Assembly: GCA_947306845.1 (NCBI GenBank)
Contig: CAMZHP010000014.1
Coordinates: forward strand, 1 to 21,165
Reading direction: 5' to 3'
Source of the DNA: an uncultured Prevotellaceae bacterium
Lineage (GTDB): Bacteria > Bacteroidota > Bacteroidia > Bacteroidales > Bacteroidaceae
Length of the DNA: 21,165 nt
A program made the position numbers and the translations under genes. This document shows, one piece after another, positions 15,320-21,165 of the stretch. How positions within the stretch are numbered: the first letter of the stretch is position 1; the number at the start of each line of letters is the position of its first letter. The notes beneath the pieces were generated by a model. That model was not told the DNA's origin. It did no database searches and saw nothing but the letters and a program-made list of their open reading frames with translations.

Positions 15320-18304
15320 TTATTTTGTCAGGGTTATGGCCATCAGTCCAATAACCACGTCGTTGGACAAGGTGCGCAAAGTAAGCCGCCGTAGGCGTTT
15401 GTTGGGGTTGAGTGGCATTTTTAGCAATTGTGCTGCACCGCAGTCAATCAAGCGAGGTTCTGCACTGTCGGGATTGCCTGGGACAGAATTGGCAAAGGCG
15501 CCTGTCCGCACGCTTTTGGTGATATCGCGTGATACCAGTCCACTGCCTAGGTGAACACGGTAGGGTTTCAGTGAGGCTGCACTGAACGCCAGTCCGTCGG
15601 TATAATACTCCTGCTCGATGGGACACCAGTTGATGGGGTTGACCAAATGCAGTGTGTCTGCCGTGCCATCCTTGTATTCCGCTATGATGATGCCGTTGTC
15701 TATGCGGCTCTGCATGTTGTTGGTGCTGCCGGCAAGCATCAGGCAGGCATACGAGGCTTTTCCTTTGAGGGGTATGGAGACGCTTGCTGGGTAGTTGTCC
15801 CATAATGAAGTGTAGATGATGTTGTGTCCTTCGGATGGAGTCAGGAAGGAAATACCTAAGCCAGTGTCGAATAGGCCTTTCACGCTCTTGGCACGCAGTC
15901 CATCATCCTCAATGTGGGCGGTGCGGTCAGGGATGCACCATTGGCCGATGCCTTGCTTGGGCAAGGAGAGAGTGGTGTAGGGTGGGCGGGGTGAGAGATA
16001 TTCGTTGCGGAAGATGTCATCGACGTTGGCGTTGAAGTGTTTACTCAGGTCGATGGGGGTCTGTTTGGTACCCTCTATGAAATCGGCCAGTCCGGCAGTG
16101 TCAATGTTGGTGTCGTCATGGTTTTCGCCGATGAATTCTTCTGCTTTGGGCTCTTCGCATAAGGTATATTTCGACAAGTCGATAGAGATATGCTGTTGTT
16201 CTTGATCGGATCCTCTGAAGTCGACAAACGTACCATCTCCCATGCCCACGCGGATGACGATTTCCAAGGGTTGGCTGAAATGCTGGGACACATCATAGGT
16301 GAGACGGTCACCCTCGCGATGAAAGGTGTAAGAAAGGTATGGGGTAGAGATGCTGACGTCTTTCCATTCGTCGGGCAAGGAGTACTGGATGAGGCAACGG
16401 CGGTTGAGAGCATCGGGACGGATGCCAAAGAGGCCGTTGACGATGGCGCGTGCGGATATGCCGATACAGTCGCCGAAGTCGCGGTATGCCTCGCTGCGTG
16501 CCTTGTCGTAGTAACTAATCTGCCCGAAATTGCCAGGACAGGCACCGAGGAACATTCCGTCGAGCACGTCACTTTTCAGCAGCCTGTATCCTTCGTTTCG
16601 TCTGCCAGCGATGAAGTAGGCAAGTGCCATGTTCATCACTTCCTCGTGGGCAACGTTGTTGGTGCTCCAGTCATAAGGCAGCCAGTCGGTGGTGCTCAGG
16701 GTATAATAGTGCTGTCCGTCGTCGGCTACGGGTTGATCGCCGCTTTGAATCTCGATGGGGATGTGGGGGAAATGGCGGTCGGCATAGAGTGTGGCACGCC
16801 ATGCTTGGTCGGGGGTGCAGGCACCGCAGTCGATGGGGGTATAAATGGTCCAGAGCGCGGCACTCTCATGTAGGCGCTTCTCTCCCATGAGATCTTGATA
16901 TTCAGCCCAGTGGCCTTTCTTGCTCATCCACAGCCTGCGGTTCATTACTTTGAGAATGGCGTCTGCCTCCGTGTTGTAGGGGGTGGGATCCTCGCCGATC
17001 AGTGTGGCGATGCGTGCGGCGAGCAGGTTGCCGCGGTAGTTGTAGGCAGAGGAGTGGGTGACGGCACCGCCGTTGTACCACAGGGCGTCGCTCGCCCAAA
17101 TGCAGCAATAGGCATCGTAAAGATGGTCGCCGTCAGGGTCGAAGTTGCGCTTCTCCCATTCAAGATGGAGTTTGATGTATGGCCACATTTTGCGCATGTA
17201 GTCAGTGTCGGCGTTATGGCAGAAATGCCAAAGCAGTTCGTCGATGTAATTGAGGTTCATATCATAGTGGCTCATCTTCTCCGCATTGTCGGGTAATCTG
17301 CAGATATAGCCGTTACTGTACATCTGCGTGCCCCATTTCTCAGCAGCACGTGCGAGATTTCTGATGGAGTCTTGTGTGGGGTGGGGGTAGATAGGCGGCA
17401 CTTGAGTCACCATGCTGCGGGCATAGGCATCAAAGTGTGACTGGGCACGGTCGGTCCATCCCAAAACGTCACCCACGTATGCGCCACGCCAGCCAGCAAG
17501 AGGTGTGCGCCACCCGACACAGCCATGAAGCCATGTCTGACCGTCCCACAAGCCGTCGGCAGCAGCAGCGAGATTGGCACCCAGAGTGTTGATATAGGGG
17601 TCGGGGGTATTTATCCTCAGTCGTGAGACGATGTCCTCACGGATGGCTTGCTCTTGGGCAAATCGCTCTACGCCCAAAGTGTCAACTATTAGTTGGCGGT
17701 TGGGGGTGAGCAGGACATAGGTGTCGCTGTCGTTGGTCCATGTGAGGGTCTGGAGGGGCAGTCCGGCGGCCTCAAAACTGCTGCGGGGTTCCAGACCGTA
17801 GTCACCGTCACGGGTCATTTTCTTTTTGGCAACGGAGCGCATTATGGAATGGAACACGGGGCGGAAAGAGAATCCTTCGGTGTGGAATCGCCAGAGGGCA
17901 CCTTCCTCCGTGTAGGTGGCTAAGGCTGTGATTTGGACAATGCCATCACCCCAAGAAGTGTTGCCCACCGTATAGGTGCGTTGTCCTCCTTGATATCTAG
18001 CCTCACAGAAAGAGGTGGAGTCAAGGGGGAGCAATGTGTGCCCGTCATCGAATATGAAACTGATGTTGACGCTGTTGTCGCGGTCGTAGGTGGCGAAGAC
18101 TGGACGGTCGCTGGTTTCCAGACGCATGCGGGTGTGAGAGCCATAGAGGGCGCGTGTATATCGGTTGTTGCCGTTCACGCATACGACGTCACCTCCATCG
18201 GGGTAATAGTTCATGGTGCGCGGTGGCTTGCTGGGATGGTCGGATGCCCAGGATGCCATGGCTGCCAGTAAGATGGCAGTCAGTGTGAGGAGGGTGGTAC
18301 GCAT
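15320..18304 (-). CDS. DUF4450-like six-hairpin glycosidase-fold protein, secreted
   Basis: This 994-residue protein has a type I signal peptide (residues 1-20, cleavage near ASWA|S) and is probably periplasmic. I assign it to the DUF4450 group of Bacteroidota proteins from memory of the N-terminal pattern (NYYPDGGDVVCVNGNNRYTR, 32-51), so the family name is moderate confidence. Residues 30-230 look like a beta-sandwich. About 235-650 has the aromatic, acidic repeats of an (alpha/alpha)6 six-hairpin barrel (WGTQMYSNGY, NLNYIDELLWHF, FDPDGDHLYDAYCCIWASDA, SSAYNYRGN, KKGHWAEYQD). About 790-994 resembles a jelly-roll domain. Candidate acids lie in DPDGDHLYDAY and HWAEYQD. Its substrate is unknown, but the neighbours suggest acetylated glucuronoxylan or a related glycan. 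It begins one base after the esterase stop. Confidence 0.75.
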   Translation of the reverse strand: MRTTLLTLTAILLAAMASWASDHPSKPPRTMNYYPDGGDVVCVNGNNRYTRALYGSHTRMRLETSDRPVFATYDRDNSVNISFIFDDGHTLLPLDSTSFCEARYQGGQRTYTVGNTSWGDGIVQITALATYTEEGALWRFHTEGFSFRPVFHSIMRSVAKKKMTRDGDYGLEPRSSFEAAGLPLQTLTWTNDSDTYVLLTPNRQLIVDTLGVERFAQEQAIREDIVSRLRINTPDPYINTLGANLAAAADGLWDGQTWLHGCVGWRTPLAGWRGAYVGDVLGWTDRAQSHFDAYARSMVTQVPPIYPHPTQDSIRNLARAAEKWGTQMYSNGYICRLPDNAEKMSHYDMNLNYIDELLWHFCHNADTDYMRKMWPYIKLHLEWEKRNFDPDGDHLYDAYCCIWASDALWYNGGAVTHSSAYNYRGNLLAARIATLIGEDPTPYNTEADAILKVMNRRLWMSKKGHWAEYQDLMGEKRLHESAALWTIYTPIDCGACTPDQAWRATLYADRHFPHIPIEIQSGDQPVADDGQHYYTLSTTDWLPYDWSTNNVAHEEVMNMALAYFIAGRRNEGYRLLKSDVLDGMFLGACPGNFGQISYYDKARSEAYRDFGDCIGISARAIVNGLFGIRPDALNRRCLIQYSLPDEWKDVSISTPYLSYTFHREGDRLTYDVSQHFSQPLEIVIRVGMGDGTFVDFRGSDQEQQHISIDLSKYTLCEEPKAEEFIGENHDDTNIDTAGLADFIEGTKQTPIDLSKHFNANVDDIFRNEYLSPRPPYTTLSLPKQGIGQWCIPDRTAHIEDDGLRAKSVKGLFDTGLGISFLTPSEGHNIIYTSLWDNYPASVSIPLKGKASYACLMLAGSTNNMQSRIDNGIIIAEYKDGTADTLHLVNPINWCPIEQEYYTDGLAFSAASLKPYRVHLGSGLVSRDITKSVRTGAFANSVPGNPDSAEPRLIDCGAAQLLKMPLNPNKRLRRLTLRTLSNDVVIGLMAITLTK

Positions 18305-18305
18305 G

Positions 18306-19400
18306 TTATTCTATTTTCCTGTCATTGAGTTCCCATCCCATAATAGCGGAGATCTGCGGTATAAGGCTCATGGCTATCTTCTTCTGTCCCTGATAGTTGG
18401 GATGCCAGTCATTGCCCATATCGCGGGTCTCCGTTACCATGTTGTCGAGTGAGTTGGCCATATAGACATCTTCCATGCCAAGGGTGCGTTCCCTGAGCAG
18501 ACCGAGGGCGGCTTTCAGATAGCGGCTGGCGGAGTGGGGCGTGATGCAGAGGATTTTTACTCCTTCATAGTGGCTGCGGATGGTGGCGATCATTTTGAGA
18601 TAGGCATTGACATATTGCTCGTCGGTGGGGATGGCGGTGGGGGAGAAGTCGTTGGTGCCGAGGTTGATCATCACCAGTTGGGGACGGTAACTGTCAAAAC
18701 CGTAGTCAATGTCGCCGTGGTCGTCATAGATGTGGGTGTAGCGGGTCGACATGTTTTTGTCGGAAATCTGCTTTGCATCGCCCCAGTCGCGCACCATGCC
18801 TTGGCCGGAGTGGGCGGTGAGGGCATAGTCGGTATCGAAGTAGCGGGCGATGATACAACCATAGGCTTGGTCGCAGTTCTCGGTGTCGAGCCGGAATCGC
18901 TCGTTGGCGATGTGGCCCTCAGTGCCATAGCCGCAGGTGTAGGAGTCGCCATATATCTCAATCATCCGCTCCTTGCGGGCTACAGGATTCATGGTGCCGT
19001 TCTTGGCGAGGATGAAGCGGTGGATGGTGGTGCATCCATACTGACCCTCCGTGCATTTCTGCAGGCGCAGCCGGTGGGTGCCTTTGCTGAGTCGTTCGGC
19101 GAGAACGATGCGCTGTGGCGTGCTGCCGGTGATGTGAAGTTTGCGCACCCATTGCCCGTCGATAAACAGGTTGTGCCATGACTCGCCGGCTTCTGACACT
19201 TCAATGGCCAGATATCCTCCGGTGAAATCGGTCTGCACATAGACTCCCGTCCAGTCATAACTCACAGATCCGTCGGCTTTCACTTCTGTACGGCCGGTGT
19301 AGGTGGCACCGGCATCGTTGCCCGACAAAGTCTTCTCGCTGGCAGCGCTGGCGGTCAGTGTGATGATGGCCAGCAGACTGATGATGATGGTTTTTCTCAT
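18306..19400 (-). CDS. CE2-type SGNH acetyl esterase, secreted
   Basis: This 364-residue protein matches the carbohydrate esterase family 2 layout, whose members deacetylate xylan and other polysaccharides. It has a type I signal peptide (1-20), an N-terminal beta-sandwich (about 25-140) and a C-terminal SGNH hydrolase domain. Catalytic blocks are GDSYTCGYG (151-159, nucleophile Ser153), SGQGM (198-202), NLGTND (246-251, oxyanion Asn250) and NDWHPN (330-335, Asp331 and His333). The start is the ATG at 19400. A longer in-frame ORF to 19610 would run through the promoter boxes and lacks a signal peptide at its new end. It is the first gene of the four-gene unit, with its own -7 box at 19419-19426. 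Confidence 0.87.
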   Translation of the reverse strand: MRKTIIISLLAIITLTASAASEKTLSGNDAGATYTGRTEVKADGSVSYDWTGVYVQTDFTGGYLAIEVSEAGESWHNLFIDGQWVRKLHITGSTPQRIVLAERLSKGTHRLRLQKCTEGQYGCTTIHRFILAKNGTMNPVARKERMIEIYGDSYTCGYGTEGHIANERFRLDTENCDQAYGCIIARYFDTDYALTAHSGQGMVRDWGDAKQISDKNMSTRYTHIYDDHGDIDYGFDSYRPQLVMINLGTNDFSPTAIPTDEQYVNAYLKMIATIRSHYEGVKILCITPHSASRYLKAALGLLRERTLGMEDVYMANSLDNMVTETRDMGNDWHPNYQGQKKIAMSLIPQISAIMGWELNDRKIE

Positions 19401-19418
19401 GATGGCTGAATTTTCATG

Positions 19419-19426
19419 CAAAAATA
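19419..19426 (-). promoter_or_regulatory. Candidate promoter -7 box for the CE2-GH115 operon
   Basis: On the minus strand this reads TATTTTTG, matching TAnnTTTG, 18 bases before the esterase ATG. The -33 region is T-rich without a clean TTTG. The predicted leader is only about 14 bases. Confidence 0.55.
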
Positions 19427-19469
19427 GCGATATTCTTCTAAAAAACGTTAGACTTCTTGGTTTTTTATT

Positions 19470-19477
19470 TACTTTTG
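19470..19477 (+). promoter_or_regulatory. Candidate promoter -7 box for the cytidylyltransferase gene
   Basis: TACTTTTG matches TAnnTTTG exactly. Only seven bases separate it from the ATG at 19485, so the transcript would be leaderless or nearly so. The expected -33 element near 19447-19451 (gttag) is a poor match. Confidence 0.55.
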
Positions 19478-19484
19478 CAATATC

Positions 19485-20168
19485 ATGAACATCGCGATTA
19501 TCTTGGCGGGCGGCAGTGGCTCGCGTCTGGGCGGAGGTGTGCCCAAACAACTGATAGAGGTGGCGGGTGAGACCATACTTGCCCATACCATCCGTGTATT
19601 CGACAGCCATCCGCTGATTGATGAGGTGGCAGTGGTGAGCCGTGCAGACTGCATCCCCGAGGTAGAGCAGATTGTGAAAGGCGGCAACTTCTTAAAAGTG
19701 AGGAAGATTCTCCCTGGAGGCAAGGAACGTTATGACTCCAGTTTGGCTGCACTCAATGCCTATTCTTCCGATGATGACTGCCTGCTCTTCCACGATGCCG
19801 TGAGGCCGATGGTCAGCCACCGCATCATCACCGACTGCATCCATGCCTTGAAACACCATGATGCGGTGGGGGTGGCGACAAAGACCACAGACACCATCTG
19901 GCAAGTTGACGGTGACGGCTGCATCACCGATATCCCTCCCCGTGACTTGTTGCGTAACGCACAGACACCGCAGTGTTTCCGACGCCGTGTTATCCGCAAA
20001 GCATACGACCTGGCACTTGCCGACCCGGCCTTCACCGTCACCGACGATTGTGGTGTGGTGCGCCGCTATCTGCCTGATGTTCCTATCTTTGTGGTGGAGG
20101 GTGAGCCGACAAACATCAAGGTGACCTATCGTCACGACCTCTTGTTGTTGGAGTCGCTGTTAAAATAA
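19485..20168 (+). CDS. TarI/IspD-family cytidylyltransferase
   Basis: This 227-residue CTP-dependent cytidylyltransferase makes a CDP-activated alcohol phosphate. It has LAGGSGSRLGGGVPKQ (7-22) for CTP binding, GGKERYDSS (78-86), HDAVRP (103-108), AQTPQCF (159-165) and the C-terminal NIKVT (210-214). ILAGG at the start, together with DTI followed by ITDIPPRD before the TPQ motif, resembles TarI-type D-ribitol-5-phosphate cytidylyltransferases. Bacteroidota IspD proteins as I recall them start with a VIIVAGG block. I therefore favour a CDP-ribitol or similar product, but IspD (MEP isoprenoid pathway) is possible. It stands alone, with no TarJ reductase or IspF beside it, divergent from the esterase operon and convergent with the BASS transporter. 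Confidence 0.8.
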   Translation: MNIAIILAGGSGSRLGGGVPKQLIEVAGETILAHTIRVFDSHPLIDEVAVVSRADCIPEVEQIVKGGNFLKVRKILPGGKERYDSSLAALNAYSSDDDCLLFHDAVRPMVSHRIITDCIHALKHHDAVGVATKTTDTIWQVDGDGCITDIPPRDLLRNAQTPQCFRRRVIRKAYDLALADPAFTVTDDCGVVRRYLPDVPIFVVEGEPTNIKVTYRHDLLLLESLLK

Positions 20169-20198
20169 TCTATCTTGGCATCTGTTCCTTACGTGCTG

Positions 20199-21134
20199 CT
20201 ATTCCTCTTTTTCATTCCATGACCTCACCAGGCGTGCCAACAGGGCGCCTGCGATGTTGTGCCATACACTGAAGATGGCACCAGGCACCGTAGCGAGTGC
20301 CATGGATTGAAAATGTTGCTGGGCGAGTGAGCAGGCCAAGCCGGAGTTCTGCATGCCTACCTCGACGCTGATGGCTGTGCATTTCTTTCTTGATAGGTGG
20401 AGTGCCTTGCCAAGGAAGAATCCCAGCAAAAATCCCAGCATATTGTGCAGGATGACAACAGCGATGACCAACAGTCCACAGGTTAACAGTTTCTCAGCAT
20501 TCGCCGACACGACAGCACCGACAATGAGGGTGATGGCGATGGTGGAGAAAGCGGGCAGCCCTTTTTTCAACATGTTGTCGGACAGTTTGACAAACTTTTT
20601 GACAAACAGTCCCAGACCGATGGGCAGGATGATGACTTGGATGATGCTCATGAACATCTGCCAGATATCTACATCAACATAAGTGCCGGCCAACAGCCAC
20701 GTAAGCAGCGGGGTAACCAAAGGGGCGAGGAGGGTGGATACGCTGGTCATGCCGACAGACAATGCCAGGTCGCCACCAGCGAGATAGGTGATAACATTGG
20801 AGGCAGTACCACCGGGACAACAGCCGACAAGGATGACACCCACGGCGAGTTCGGCAGGCATGGAAAACACTTTTGTAAGTAGCCAAGCCAGCAAGGGCAT
20901 GATGATGAACTGAGCCAGGCATCCGACAATGACATCCTTGGGTCTGGAGAAGACGATGCGGAAATCCTCCAGTTTTAGGGTCAGGCCCATGCCAAACATG
21001 ATCAGTCCCAACAGCCAACTGATCCACGATGTCTTGATGACTCCGATGACTCCTGGCCACAACAACGCTGCTGCTGCCATCAGCAACACAATGACAGCCA
21101 TCCAGCGGCTGATCCAACTGCAAAACTTATACAT
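20199..21134 (-). CDS. Bile acid:sodium symporter (BASS) family transporter
   Basis: This 311-residue inner-membrane protein has nine or ten hydrophobic spans and belongs to the BASS/SBF family, which couples Na+ entry to uptake of organic anions. Characterised members take bile acids, pantoate or keto acids. The two discontinuous-helix crossover motifs are present: VGCCPGGTASNVI (about 103-115) and EVGMQNSGLA (about 258-267), which form the Na+ and substrate sites. The length is typical. The start is taken as ATG 21134. A TTG at 21164 would add ten residues, but that stretch is low-complexity AT sequence typical of a leader. The gene is convergent with the cytidylyltransferase, 30 bases apart. 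The substrate cannot be deduced, and bile acids should not be assumed. Confidence 0.9.
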   Translation of the reverse strand: MYKFCSWISRWMAVIVLLMAAAALLWPGVIGVIKTSWISWLLGLIMFGMGLTLKLEDFRIVFSRPKDVIVGCLAQFIIMPLLAWLLTKVFSMPAELAVGVILVGCCPGGTASNVITYLAGGDLALSVGMTSVSTLLAPLVTPLLTWLLAGTYVDVDIWQMFMSIIQVIILPIGLGLFVKKFVKLSDNMLKKGLPAFSTIAITLIVGAVVSANAEKLLTCGLLVIAVVILHNMLGFLLGFFLGKALHLSRKKCTAISVEVGMQNSGLACSLAQQHFQSMALATVPGAIFSVWHNIAGALLARLVRSWNEKEE

Positions 21135-21145
21135 GATTCTTAACA

Positions 21146-21165
21146 GAAAATTTTCAATTTTCAAT
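21146..21165. repeat. AT-rich palindrome and short direct repeat upstream of BASS gene
   Basis: GAAAATTTTC (21146-21155) is a perfect 10-base palindrome 11 bases before the transporter ATG. The element attttcaat occurs twice in overlap through the window end. It could be part of an operator or promoter, but the window stops here and nothing more can be said. Confidence 0.3.

Noticed and set aside
16190..16873. Plus-strand ORF (227 codons) antisense to the DUF4450-like gene
   Set aside because: Val/Gly/Ala-rich composition typical of the reverse strand of a real gene; the opposite frame has a signal peptide and continuous domains.
18534..19181. Plus-strand ORF (215 codons) antisense to the CE2 esterase
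   Set aside because: Low-complexity Val/Gly/Asp composition and no start signals; the opposite frame carries a complete SGNH catalytic set.
19397..19417. Six-codon upstream ORF whose stop overlaps the esterase ATG (ATGA)
   Set aside because: Its start codon lies two bases from the -7 box, probably upstream of or at the transcript start, so it is unlikely to be translated.
19401..19610. N-terminal extension of the esterase to an ATG at 19610
   Set aside because: It would cover both divergent promoter boxes and the first 126 bases of the opposing gene, and it would bury the signal peptide at residue 71.

Overview
The window looks like a chromosomal segment from a Bacteroidales bacterium, most likely Prevotella or a close relative. 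Three things support this. The gene order purH, mreB, mreC, mreD, PBP2, rodA is typical of the order. Four candidate promoters have the Bacteroidota -7 box TAnnTTTG. Secreted glycan-degrading enzymes (GH115, CE2, DUF4450-like) sit beside housekeeping genes. The species call is inference. Coding density is high, and no gap between genes exceeds about 160 bases. I saw no tRNA, rRNA, CRISPR array, insertion sequence or integrase.

Bases 1-3129 (+ strand) are the end of a surface-polysaccharide cluster: the last 37 codons of an unidentified gene, a family 2 glycosyltransferase, a Stealth-type sugar-phosphate transferase and a LicD-family phosphotransferase. Two of the three complete genes belong to families that form phosphodiester links, so the glycan is probably phosphate-linked or phosphate-decorated. 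This part is visibly more AT-rich than the rest.

Bases 9607-3171 (- strand) are the cell-elongation operon: a one-domain purH, then mreB, mreC, mreD, mrdA (PBP2) and rodA, closely packed or overlapping. MreB, MreC and MreD form the scaffold, and RodA with PBP2 forms the peptidoglycan synthase. purH faces purN across 161 bases that hold a promoter for each direction. purN is followed 2 bases later by a pyridoxal/pyridoxamine kinase gene.

Bases 19400-11223 (- strand) are a tightly coupled four-gene unit: a CE2-type acetyl esterase, a large DUF4450-like six-hairpin protein, an RluA-family RNA pseudouridine synthase with a long N-terminal extension, and a GH115 alpha-glucuronidase. The three secreted proteins fit debranching of acetylated glucuronoxylan in the periplasm. 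The cytoplasmic RNA-modifying enzyme in their midst is the oddest part of the layout. No SusC/SusD pair or hybrid two-component regulator is present.

Bases 19485-20168 (+ strand) hold a TarI/IspD-family cytidylyltransferase on a nearly leaderless transcript. Bases 21134-20199 (- strand) hold a bile acid:sodium symporter family transporter.
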